Part shown: positions 46,887-55,147 of the stretch, piece after piece
How positions within the stretch are numbered: the first letter of the stretch is position 1
Layout: each line of letters opens with the position of its first letter
Source of the DNA: Paracoccaceae bacterium
GTDB taxonomy: Bacteria; Pseudomonadota; Alphaproteobacteria; Rhodobacterales; Rhodobacteraceae
DNA: 64,000 nucleotides
Assembly (NCBI GenBank): GCA_007692585.1
Contig: REBU01000039.1
Location: 1-64,000 of the forward strand
Reading direction: 5' to 3'
Translations under genes and position numbers: made by a program
The notes under the pieces: model-generated
Database searches by the model: none
Told to the model about the DNA's origin: nothing
The model's input: only the letters and a program-made list of their open reading frames with translations

Positions 46887-47573
46887 CTATGCGCGATAGC
46901 GCAGCGTGGGCGTGACGATCGCGGCCACGACGACACCAACTACGAACCCACCCAGATGCGCTTCCCAGGCCAAAAGCCCCGATAAGGCGAACCACAGGAC
47001 CACGTTCAACAGCAGCAACCCAAGAAGTGAGCGCCAAAGCGGGCGCATGGAGCTGTTGAGATGCTGGCGCATCTGCCATTCCCAGAACTTCCACGCGCCG
47101 ATCAGACCGAAAACCGCCCCCGAAGCCCCGACCATCGGAGCTTCCGAGTTGGAGAAGAGCGCGAAGCCGAGTCCGCCGCCAATTGCAGACAGAGCGTAGA
47201 GTAACAAAAATCCCCGCTCGCCGATGCGCGCAACAACAATCCCGCCCAGTGCGAGCGTCACCACCATATTGCCGATCAGATGCAGAAATCCACCATGCAA
47301 GAACGCATAGGTCAGGAACATTGTCACATTCTGAAGCGGATAGACCGGTTCCCAGCCAGATAACAGGCCATTCCAGAAGGCCCCGAGGATCAGAAGTTGC
47401 TGTCTGGCCGCGCCGGTGGCCAGTCCACTGGCTTCCAACAGCGTCAGTATAACCTCGGGCAAGCATGTGATCCCCACGAGCAGAATCACCGCCCGCGCGT
47501 TTGCGCGCGTTGGAAGGGTGATGTGTTGCGGACCCATTGGATTGGCTTTCACACTTTCGTCTGAGTAATACAT
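46887..47573 (-). CDS. rhomboid-family intramembrane serine protease
   Basis: A 228-residue polytopic membrane protein of the rhomboid family. The HGGFLHLIGN motif is at about 93-102, the catalytic serine in GASGAVFG at S151 and the catalytic histidine in AHLGGF at H206. It cleaves transmembrane substrates within the membrane; the substrate is unknown. The ATG at 47573 follows CAGGGA. It is convergent with tpiA across 28 bp. Confidence 0.92.
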   Translation of the reverse strand: MYYSDESVKANPMGPQHITLPTRANARAVILLVGITCLPEVILTLLEASGLATGAARQQLLILGAFWNGLLSGWEPVYPLQNVTMFLTYAFLHGGFLHLIGNMVVTLALGGIVVARIGERGFLLLYALSAIGGGLGFALFSNSEAPMVGASGAVFGLIGAWKFWEWQMRQHLNSSMRPLWRSLLGLLLLNVVLWFALSGLLAWEAHLGGFVVGVVVAAIVTPTLRYRA

Positions 47574-47629
47574 ATCTATCCCTGCCGCGAAGCGACAGTG
47601 CTTCTGAGAAACACGATGAAAGGATCGGA

Positions 47630-48331
47630 TCAGTAGCCGGTGCTATACCACACAGTTCGCAATGTCCTCGCAACCAGTTTCAGATCGGTCAAAAAAGACA
47701 AATCGCGCGCGTAATCCATGTCCAGCTCTGCGCGCCGCTGAAAATGGGCCTCGTTTCTTTCTGAAACTTGCCAGAATCCCGAGATGCCGGGGCGCAAGGA
47801 GGTGTAGACAGGAAGGGCAGGGCCATACAGATATTGCTGCTCAGGCAGCATCGGGCGCGGGCCGAGGAAGCTCATCTGCCCGAAAAGCACATTGAGGAGT
47901 TGCGGCAATTCATCAATGGAGGTTCGGCGCAGATACTGCCCGAATGTGGTCACGCGCGGATCTTGTTTCAGCTTCTGGGTGCGCTCCCATTCCAGCTGAA
48001 GATCCGGGTTGTTCGCAAGTATCTGATGCAGAACCGTTTCCGCATCAGGTTGCATCGTGCGGAACTTCCAGAGCCTGAAGGTTCGTCCCCCGCGTCCGAC
48101 GCGCTGCTGGCTGTAGAATGGACTGTGACCCTGAACCATCAAAATGAGGGTCACCACAGCGATGATCGGCACAACAAGCGGCGCAATCACGGCCAGCATC
48201 CCAAGATCAAACATGCGCTTGCCAAAGGTGCGGTACATACCAGGCCGGGCAGCATAGGTCGTAGCGCGCTCAGCAGAGCCAAGATCAAGTGGCGTCTCAG
48301 TTCTTGCTTGGTAAAGCGCTCGCGCAAACAT
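47630..48331 (-). CDS. undecaprenyl-phosphate sugar phosphotransferase (ExoY/WcaJ-type)
   Basis: A 233-residue initiating sugar transferase that moves a hexose-1-phosphate onto undecaprenyl phosphate to begin exopolysaccharide synthesis. One membrane helix (about 42-66) precedes the catalytic domain, which has KFRTMQPDAE, RRTSIDELPQLLNV and GPRPMLPEQ motifs and the C-terminal RPGISGFWQV. The ATG at 48331 has AGAGGA upstream. It starts from the AT-rich gap shared with the ExeA-like ATPase gene. Confidence 0.92.
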   Translation of the reverse strand: MFARALYQARTETPLDLGSAERATTYAARPGMYRTFGKRMFDLGMLAVIAPLVVPIIAVVTLILMVQGHSPFYSQQRVGRGGRTFRLWKFRTMQPDAETVLHQILANNPDLQLEWERTQKLKQDPRVTTFGQYLRRTSIDELPQLLNVLFGQMSFLGPRPMLPEQQYLYGPALPVYTSLRPGISGFWQVSERNEAHFQRRAELDMDYARDLSFLTDLKLVARTLRTVWYSTGY

Positions 48332-48716
48332 CAAAATATCCTCTACTTTACAGTTACAAAATGATCAGAGAGTGGCAACCGAGGCTCCCCGTTGCCGTAG
48401 AGACACCGATATCTACTCGCTTCATGGTTTATATACTCTTAACGATAAGTCACAGCACTGGAAATCAACGTGAGCTTCTCAAAATCAACCTGCAGAGCGC
48501 TGAGGTTGTGCGTGATCGGCGAACAAATCGGCGTATCAGCGCATTTTGTTTCGCTGTCCCCGCGTTTTCTCGGCTGTATGGGCGGAATTGTGGCGGAGCT
48601 TGGACATAAATCGCGAATCGTATGTCCAAATTACGGCGCTGTTTTCACGAATTTGGCGCAATTGCGCTTGAATCCTGCCATGTGAGGGCATTAACGACAA
48701 CGCTGTGGGGCAATTC
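48332..48716. other. gene-free divergent region with palindromes
   Basis: This 385-bp stretch between the sugar transferase and the ATPase gene holds no convincing gene; a 71-residue frame at 48470-48685 has no ribosome-binding site or family features. Its left part is AT-rich (48340-48450) and probably carries the sugar-transferase promoter. It contains a perfect inverted repeat at 48600-48629 and a GCGCAATTGCGC palindrome at 48656-48667. Confidence 0.65.
48600..48629. promoter_or_regulatory. inverted repeat TTGGACAT-N14-ATGTCCAA
   Basis: Perfect 8-bp arms separated by 14 bases, about 90 bp before the ATPase start. Its symmetry and length suit a dimeric regulator bound over three helical turns. 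No regulator gene is adjacent. Confidence 0.5.
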
Positions 48717-49583
48717 ATGGCCGCGACCAGAGAAAAGAAGATGACCCAGGGCTACAGTTCCTATCTGGCGCATTTCGGTTTCACACAGCGCCCGTTTTCA
48801 TTGACACCGGACCCGGAATTCCTGTTCTGGTCTGACGCCGTGCGCGGTGCCTTTACGATGCTGCAATACGGGCTTGCGACCCGCGCGCCCATCACACTGA
48901 TCAGTGGCGAGATCGGTGCAGGCAAGACCATCCTGTTGCAGCATTTCATTCAGGACATTGAAGCCGATGATTCGCTCTCCATTGCGCTGGTCACCAATAC
49001 CCGGCCAAAGACGCGCGAAATTCTGCAATGGCTGCTGCCCGAACTGACCAAATCTGACATCAGCGAAGAAGCCAAGTTCTTGCGCGTGCAGGAATTTCTT
49101 GTGCAGGAATATAATGAAGGCCGCCGCGTCCTGCTGGTGATCGATGAAGCGCAGAACCTCTCACCCGAGGCGCTGGAAGAGCTGCGCATGCTGACCAATA
49201 TCAATCTGGGCAAGGAGGAGGTGTTGCAGCTCTTCCTGATCGGCCAGCCGGAATTGCGCGACCATGTGCGCCGCCCCGAACTGGTGCAATTTGCCCAGCG
49301 CGTCGCGGCGAATTATCACCTGCCCTATATGGAACGCGATACTGTGCTGAAATACATCGCGCACCGGCTGCGCGTTGCGGGTGGCATGCCGAGCATTTTC
49401 AGCAAGCAGGCGGCCGAGGTGATCCATGAGGAAACCGGCGGCATCCCCAGGCTGATCAACCAGCTTTGCGACATGGCGCTGACCTATGCCTATGCGCAGG
49501 GCGACAAGATGGTGAAACGTTCAACGGTTCAGGCCGTCATTGACGACGGAATCTTCTTCTCGCCAACCCCGCGCAAGACCTGA
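48717..49583 (+). CDS. ExeA-like AAA+ ATPase
   Basis: A 288-residue ATPase of the ExeA/GspA type, also seen in exopolysaccharide and exosortase loci. It starts with the family pattern FGFTQRPFSLTPDPEFLFW, followed by Walker A GEIGAGKT, Walker B VLLVIDEAQNLS and a C-terminal lid helix region (EETGGIPRLINQLC). It lacks the C-terminal peptidoglycan-binding domain of full ExeA. The ATG could be 48717 or 48741. It probably works with the neighbouring sugar transferase in polysaccharide export or assembly. Confidence 0.85.
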   Translation: MAATREKKMTQGYSSYLAHFGFTQRPFSLTPDPEFLFWSDAVRGAFTMLQYGLATRAPITLISGEIGAGKTILLQHFIQDIEADDSLSIALVTNTRPKTREILQWLLPELTKSDISEEAKFLRVQEFLVQEYNEGRRVLLVIDEAQNLSPEALEELRMLTNINLGKEEVLQLFLIGQPELRDHVRRPELVQFAQRVAANYHLPYMERDTVLKYIAHRLRVAGGMPSIFSKQAAEVIHEETGGIPRLINQLCDMALTYAYAQGDKMVKRSTVQAVIDDGIFFSPTPRKT

Positions 49584-49587
49584 GCGC

Positions 49588-50010
49588 CTACCAGTGGCCT
49601 ATGCTCTCCATGCTGGCCCAAGGCTCGGCCGGGGGGAGCGCATCTCCCTTTTGCAACAGCTCGATCGAGATATTGTCGGGCGACCGCACAAACGCCATGC
49701 GCCCGTCGCGCGGGGGGCGGTTGATCGTCACGCCCGCTGCCTGCAATTCGGCGCATTTGGCGTAGATATCCGCGACCTCGTAGGCGAGATGGCCGAAATG
49801 GCGGCTGTCCGAGGGCAGGGCATCATCGCCGTCCCAGTTCCATGTCAGTTCGACCGGGCAATCGGGCTGACCGGGCGGAGCCATGAATACCAGCGAAAAA
49901 CGGCCAGCCTCGCTGTCATGTCGGCGGGTCTCGACCAGACCCAGCAGCCGGTAAAATGCCATCGAGGCGTCGAGATCCTTGACCCGGACCATAGTGTGCA
50001 AATAGCGCAT
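49588..50010 (-). CDS. gloA: lactoylglutathione lyase (glyoxalase I, VOC family)
   Basis: A 140-residue VOC-fold metalloenzyme that isomerises the methylglyoxal-glutathione hemithioacetal to S-lactoylglutathione. Motifs are MVRVKDLDASMAFYRLLG, the ELTWNW metal-ligand strand, FGHLAYEV and the terminal glutamate strand ISIELLQ. The ATG at 50010 has AGGAGG at optimal spacing; the upstream extension is discarded. It is convergent with the ATPase gene, with only 4 bp between stops. Confidence 0.9.
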   Translation of the reverse strand: MRYLHTMVRVKDLDASMAFYRLLGLVETRRHDSEAGRFSLVFMAPPGQPDCPVELTWNWDGDDALPSDSRHFGHLAYEVADIYAKCAELQAAGVTINRPPRDGRMAFVRSPDNISIELLQKGDALPPAEPWASMESIGHW

Positions 50011-50130
50011 CATTTCCTCCTGTGCTTCCTCGCCAGATAAATCGCACGGCACTGGTCTTCAATGGGGGTTCCAGAATCAATCCCGACTGGCCTATGGTGC
50101 TGCCACAACATCCGGTAGGTTGGGCGGGAC

Positions 50131-50910
50131 ATGAAACAGTATCTTGATGGATTGCGGCATATCCTCGAAACCGGCACGCCTAGCGATGACCGCACTGGCA
50201 CTGGCACGCTTTCGGTTTTCGGGCTGCAGATGCGTTATGATCTGGCCGATGGTTTCCCACTGGTCACCACAAAGCGCGTACATCTGAAATCTGTCATTCA
50301 TGAGCTGCTTTGGTTCCTGTCCGGCGATACAAATGTTCGATATCTGCAAGAAAACGGCGTGAGCATCTGGGACGAATGGGCCGATGCGGTGGGCGATCTG
50401 GGGCCGGTTTACGGGCGGCAATGGCGCGATTTTGGTGGCGTGGACCAGATCGCCGAGCTGGTGCGGCAGATCCGCGCGACGCCCGACAGCCGCAGGCTGA
50501 TCGTCTCGGCCTGGAACCCGCCGGATGTGCCGCAGATGGCGCTGCCGCCCTGCCATACGCTCTGGCAAGTGCGGGTGCTTGGCGGCAAGTTGCATCTGCA
50601 GCTCTACCAGCGCTCGGCGGATATGTTTCTGGGCGTGCCGTTCAACATCGCCTCCTATGCGCTGTTGCAGATGATGCTGGCGCGCGTGACCGGGCTGGAG
50701 CCCGGGACATTCGTGCACACGATGGGCGACGCGCATATCTATTCCAACCATATGGAGCAGGTGAAAACGCAACTTGCCCGCGACCTGCGCCCGCTGCCCC
50801 GGATGGAAATCCTGCGCAGCCCCGAGACGATTTTCGACTTCACCTATGAGGACTTCCGCATCCATGATTATGATCCGCATCCCGCGATCAAGGCCCCGGT
50901 GGCGGTCTGA
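50131..50910 (+). CDS. thyA: thymidylate synthase
   Basis: Methylates dUMP to dTMP with methylenetetrahydrofolate. The 259-residue ThyA-type enzyme has LPPCHTLWQ with the catalytic cysteine near residue 144, the dUMP-binding [12 protein letters not shown] and the C-terminal region ending IKAPVAV. It abuts folA (dihydrofolate reductase), which restores the dihydrofolate that it makes, so the pair forms one functional unit. Confidence 0.97.
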   Translation: MKQYLDGLRHILETGTPSDDRTGTGTLSVFGLQMRYDLADGFPLVTTKRVHLKSVIHELLWFLSGDTNVRYLQENGVSIWDEWADAVGDLGPVYGRQWRDFGGVDQIAELVRQIRATPDSRRLIVSAWNPPDVPQMALPPCHTLWQVRVLGGKLHLQLYQRSADMFLGVPFNIASYALLQMMLARVTGLEPGTFVHTMGDAHIYSNHMEQVKTQLARDLRPLPRMEILRSPETIFDFTYEDFRIHDYDPHPAIKAPVAV

Positions 50911-51393
<483 letters not shown>

Positions 51394-51463
51394 CGGGACG
51401 CAGCTTGCAGCACGCGGACAGGGTGACTAAGTCAAACTGAACATGGTCAAGGAGACAGATGTC

Positions 51464-51781
51464 ATGCAGATTCAGGTGAATACGGATAACACCATATCGG
51501 GGCGCGAAGATGTGGTGCGCTTTGTCGAAGAGGTAATCGGCTCCAAGCTCGCGGCGGTTTCAGGGTCCATCACGCGGATTGAGGTCCATCTGCAGGACCA
51601 GAACGCGGATAAAAGCGGCCCTGATGACAAGCGCTGCATGGTTGAAGTCCGACTGGAAAACCGCCAGCCAGTCAGCACAACCAATACTGCCGACAATCTG
51701 CAATCGGCTGTCACAGGGGCCGTGGACAAGATGCGCAACTTGCTGGACCGCGAGATCGGCAAGGCCCGCGCGCGGCGCTGA
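51464..51781 (+). CDS. HPF/RaiA family ribosome-associated protein
   Basis: A 105-residue protein with the beta-alpha-beta-beta-beta-alpha layout of hibernation-promoting factors: strand MQIQVNT, helix VVRFVEEVIGSKL, strand ITRIEVHLQD, strand RCMVEVRL and a long C-terminal helix with a basic end (ARARR). Members bind the ribosome to silence it under stress. It lacks the C-terminal dimerisation domain of long HPF. The ATG at 51464 follows AAGGAG; an ATG at 51443 would add 7 residues. A strong terminator follows. Confidence 0.8.
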   Translation: MQIQVNTDNTISGREDVVRFVEEVIGSKLAAVSGSITRIEVHLQDQNADKSGPDDKRCMVEVRLENRQPVSTTNTADNLQSAVTGAVDKMRNLLDREIGKARARR

Positions 51782-51810
51782 CGCGCATTTTCCATCCGAC
51801 GGTTTGCAAG

Positions 51811-51838
51811 GCGCGTCCCTCTCGGGGCGCGTTTTTTC
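51811..51838 (+). terminator. intrinsic terminator after the HPF/RaiA gene
   Basis: Stem CGCGTCCC (51812-51819) / GGGGCGCG (51824-51831), four-base loop, then TTTTTT. It closes the transcript before the curlin genes. Confidence 0.92.
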
Positions 51839-51992
51839 TATGGGCGCAGACGCCATGTCATCGGATAACACCTGCCCTGAAAGCCGATAGCAGTCCCGCG
51901 ATATTGCGCGGCATCCGCGCTGACCCGCAGATTGGGCCCGGCGGGACAACAGCCCCGCATCCTTGCTCATCGCGTTCCAGAGGAGGTTTTCC

Positions 51993-52436
51993 ATGCGTTT
52001 TCCCATCCCCCAGACCCTGCGCCGCACGGCTCTTGTTCTGAGTGTCGCCCTTGCCGCATTGCCCGTCCATGCGGGGTCAAACCATGTCACGGTCGAGCAG
52101 TGGGGCCGCGACCATTCCATCGCCACATCGCATCGCGGCACGCATCAGCGCGTTGCCATCACCCAGCGCGGGCGCGCCAATCTGTCCTTCAATACGCAGG
52201 ACGGCGCGCGCAACCGCGTCACGGTCGGACAATCGGGCTGTCACAATGTCGCCGATACCGCGCAGGGCGGCCAGCGCAATATTGTGGGCGTCGCGCAGAT
52301 GGGCTGCCGCAATGACGCGACGGTCACGCAATCGGGGCGGCGCAATGCCATCGGTGTGATCCAGACCGGGCAGGGCAACACGGCCAACGCCAGTCAGCAC
52401 GGGAATGGCAATGTCGTCCTGATCATTCAGGATTGA
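51993..52436 (+). CDS. curlin subunit with paired cysteines (CsgA/CsgB-like)
   Basis: A 147-residue secreted amyloid subunit. A signal peptide ends near VHA-GS (about 27), followed by about five imperfect curlin repeats of about 22 residues with the V-x-Q-x-G-x-x-N pattern (VTVGQSGCHN, VGVAQMGCRN, IGVIQTGQGN). Unusually, two adjacent repeats carry cysteines at C83 and C105, which would stack on neighbouring rungs. AGGAGG at 51981-51986 precedes the ATG. It starts a curlin-csgH-curlin cluster. Confidence 0.85.
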   Translation: MRFPIPQTLRRTALVLSVALAALPVHAGSNHVTVEQWGRDHSIATSHRGTHQRVAITQRGRANLSFNTQDGARNRVTVGQSGCHNVADTAQGGQRNIVGVAQMGCRNDATVTQSGRRNAIGVIQTGQGNTANASQHGNGNVVLIIQD

Positions 52437-52474
52437 TCGCAAGCCTGTTTTGACTTTCACAAAGGAGACATTTC

Positions 52475-52858
52475 ATGTCGACCACCCCCTATGTCATTTC
52501 GGCGCTTGTCATCGTCGGTGCGGCATGCACAGCAGGGCTTACAACGCCGGAAAAGGAGCGAACGGATCCTAATGCGCTGGTCTGCGAGTTGCACATTTCC
52601 AACACGACGCGGGGGGTGACCCTGCGGGCCGAGGCGCGTTCACAGCGCGCGGTCGAAGGCCATTACGAACTGGCCATCGATCAGCGCAGCGGGGCCGGGC
52701 GGGCCACGATCCGGCAGGGTGGCCCCTTCGCCCTGCAAGCCGGAGAGCGCGCGACTCTCAGCCAGTCCGATCTGGCAGGCCGCGCGCGTGATCTCGACGC
52801 AGAGCTGACCTTGCGCGCCGGGGGGCAGGTCAAAACCTGCCGCGCGGCGGCGCTCTGA
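52475..52858 (+). CDS. csgH: curli chaperone/inhibitor CsgH
   Basis: A 127-residue exported protein with an N-terminal hydrophobic segment (about 5-20) and one beta-sandwich domain. It has the CsgH pattern: CELHISN near its start, an EGHYELAIDQRSGAG strand, QGGPFALQAGE, and a C-terminal cysteine (VKTCRA) able to pair with the first. CsgH is the alphaproteobacterial periplasmic factor that blocks premature curli fibre formation. Its place between two curlin genes supports this. Confidence 0.85.
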   Translation: MSTTPYVISALVIVGAACTAGLTTPEKERTDPNALVCELHISNTTRGVTLRAEARSQRAVEGHYELAIDQRSGAGRATIRQGGPFALQAGERATLSQSDLAGRARDLDAELTLRAGGQVKTCRAAAL

Positions 52859-52887
52859 TCCATCTTTTGCAACAAGGAAACACTGCC

Positions 52888-53274
52888 ATGTTTCATCGTC
52901 TTCCCCTTATCGTGCTGGCGCTGCTATTGCCCGCGAGCGCGGCGCAGGCCGCAGGTCTGTCGCTGTCGCTCAATGCCCGCAACGCCGATGAAGCGCGTGC
53001 GCTCAACGCAGCGATCACGCTCTATGCGCTGCATCGCGATATCCGCGCCAACGCCGATCTGCGTCAGGTCGGGCGCAACCACAGTGCCCGCGTCCAACAG
53101 TCAGGGCGCGGCAATCTGGGCCTGATCCGCCAGCGCGGGCAGGGCCATAGCGCTGATCTGGCCCAGACCGGCGGCGGCAACGGTCAAGTGATCTTGCAAT
53201 TTGGCAAGGGCGCGCGCGCCGATATTCGACAGCATGGTGGGCAGTCGGGTATCCTTGTGCAGGTTGCGCCCTGA
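52888..53274 (+). CDS. second curlin-like subunit (CsgB-like)
   Basis: A 128-residue exported protein with a signal peptide ending near AQAA (about 22). A non-repeat segment (about 30-55) leads to three to four curlin repeats (LRQVGRNH, VQQSGRGN, IRQRGQGH, LAQTGGGN, LQFGKG). Fewer repeats and a longer N-terminal part suggest the nucleator role, but this is inference. The ATG at 52888 follows AAGGAAA; an upstream TTG is discarded. Confidence 0.8.
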   Translation: MFHRLPLIVLALLLPASAAQAAGLSLSLNARNADEARALNAAITLYALHRDIRANADLRQVGRNHSARVQQSGRGNLGLIRQRGQGHSADLAQTGGGNGQVILQFGKGARADIRQHGGQSGILVQVAP

Positions 53275-53347
53275 TTTGCAGGCTTTCCCCTGCATCTCAA
53301 ACCCGATAAGTCCGGCGTGAAATCTCGGTAACCAGACAGGCCATCGC

Positions 53348-55147
53348 GTGGCAGAGACAGCACAGAGCAAACGTCAGGCACAGGCGCGCAACGACCGGGT
53401 TGTGGCGCGCTGGATCTGGCAGGCTTTCATCCGTCACCGGCTCGGCTTCCTCGGGCTTGCGGTGGCACTGATGGTTCTGGAAGCGCTGATGCTGGGCGCG
53501 TTCAGCTATCTGGTCCAGCCGATGTTCGACGATATTTTCGTCGCCGGTGATCGCGGGCGCGTCTTTCTGGTCGCGATCGCGATGGCCGCAGTGTTTTTCG
53601 GGCGCGGGTTGGCACGACTGGGCCACAAGGCGCTGATTGTCTGGCTTGCCTTTTCGGCGACGGCCGCGTTGCAAAGCATGTTGCTTGCGCATCTTACCCG
53701 CCTTGATCAGGCGTTTTTCAAGCGCAATGCGCCGGGCGTGCTGATCGAGCGGGTGCGTGGCGACTCGGCGGCGCTGAATGCCGTGTTCAAATCGCTGATC
53801 ACCGGTCTGGGGCGTGATGGCTCGGCCGTGATCGTGCTGTTTGCAGTGGCGCTCTGGACGGATTGGCAATGGACCTTGGTCGCGCTGATCGGCATCCCGC
53901 TTCTGGGATTGCCGCTTCTGGCGCTGCAAAAGCTGATCCGGCGGCGCAGTCGCGATGCGCGGATCGCAGCGGCGTCAAGCTCGAACCGGCTGGACGAGGC
54001 GTTCCACGGCATCGCCACGCTGCAACTGACCGGCACCGAGGCGCGCGAGGTCGGCCGGTTCGGTCAGATCATCCAGCGCTATGTGCGCAAGGCCACCCGC
54101 GCGGCCATCGGGCAGGCGGCGATCCCTACGGTCATGGATTTCGCCGCCGCTATCGGTTTCGCGCTGGTGCTGATCTATGGCGGCCTGCAGATCATCGAGG
54201 GCACGCGCACAGTGGGGCAGTTCATGTCCTTCTTCACCGCGCTGGGCCTGCTGTTTGACCCGATGCGCCGGATTGTGTCGCTGACGGCAGAATGGCAGAG
54301 TGTCCTGGCTTCGCTGGAGCGTACGCATGCGCTGCTGCAGATCGAGCCGGAAGTGACCAACCCCGCGCCCCCGCATGCGCCTGTCCCTGCGCGGGATGCG
54401 GCCAGTGTGGAGCTGCGCGCGGTCGATTTCAGCTATGGCGCAGAGCCCGTGCTGCGCGATCTGTCTTTTTTCGCGCCTGCGGGCAAGACCACGGCCATCG
54501 TGGGGCCATCGGGCGCGGGCAAGACCACGGTCTTCGGTCTGCTGACGCGGCTTGCGGATGTGAGCGCAGGTGCGGTGCTGATCGGCGGGCAGGACGTGCG
54601 GAAGATGGATCTGGCGGCGCTGCGTGGGCTGTTCGCGGTGGTGAGTCAGGACACGGCGCTGTTTGACGAATCGATCCGCGACAACATTGTGATGGGTGCG
54701 GAAGATGTGACGCCCGAGGCGCTGCAGCGCGCCTTGGCCGCTGCACATGTGGATGATTTCCTGCCGCAACTCAGTGACGGGCTGCAGACCTTGGCGGGGC
54801 CGCGTGGCTCGTCGCTGTCGGGCGGGCAACGTCAGCGTGTGGCGATTGCCCGCGCGCTCTTGCGCGATGCGCCCATTCTTCTCCTCGATGAAGCCACCAG
54901 CGCGCTCGACGCCAAATCCGAGGCTGTGGTGCAGGACGCGCTGGAGCAGTTGGCCGAAGGGCGCACGACGCTGGTGATCGCACACAGGCTGTCGACTGTG
55001 CGCCGTGCGGATCAGATCATCGTCATGGATCACGGCACGGTCGTCGAGCAGGGCACGCATGAGACGCTTCTGGCGCAGGGGGGAACCTATGCGCGGCTTT
55101 ATGCGCTGCAATTCAAGGCCGAGGCCGCTCAGGCGAATTCGCCCTGA
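53348..55147 (+). CDS. ABC transporter, fused permease and ATP-binding protein (MsbA-type)
   Basis: A 599-residue half-transporter of the lipid/drug exporter class with six transmembrane helices (about 30-310). The nucleotide-binding domain has Walker A GPSGAGKTT, signature SLSGGQRQR, Walker B ILLLDEATS and switch IAHRLST. It dimerises in the inner membrane and exports lipids, polysaccharide intermediates or peptides. Translation starts with GTG at 53348 with a weak ribosome-binding site. Its 3' end overlaps imuB on the other strand by 19 bases. It is 73 bp after the curlin genes, but a link is unproven. Confidence 0.92.
   Translation: MAETAQSKRQAQARNDRVVARWIWQAFIRHRLGFLGLAVALMVLEALMLGAFSYLVQPMFDDIFVAGDRGRVFLVAIAMAAVFFGRGLARLGHKALIVWLAFSATAALQSMLLAHLTRLDQAFFKRNAPGVLIERVRGDSAALNAVFKSLITGLGRDGSAVIVLFAVALWTDWQWTLVALIGIPLLGLPLLALQKLIRRRSRDARIAAASSSNRLDEAFHGIATLQLTGTEAREVGRFGQIIQRYVRKATRAAIGQAAIPTVMDFAAAIGFALVLIYGGLQIIEGTRTVGQFMSFFTALGLLFDPMRRIVSLTAEWQSVLASLERTHALLQIEPEVTNPAPPHAPVPARDAASVELRAVDFSYGAEPVLRDLSFFAPAGKTTAIVGPSGAGKTTVFGLLTRLADVSAGAVLIGGQDVRKMDLAALRGLFAVVSQDTALFDESIRDNIVMGAEDVTPEALQRALAAAHVDDFLPQLSDGLQTLAGPRGSSLSGGQRQRVAIARALLRDAPILLLDEATSALDAKSEAVVQDALEQLAEGRTTLVIAHRLSTVRRADQIIVMDHGTVVEQGTHETLLAQGGTYARLYALQFKAEAAQANSP

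Noticed and set aside
48470-48685. 71-residue frame in the sugar transferase/ATPase gap
   Set aside because: No ribosome-binding site, no family pattern, and it spans the inverted repeat at 48600-48629.
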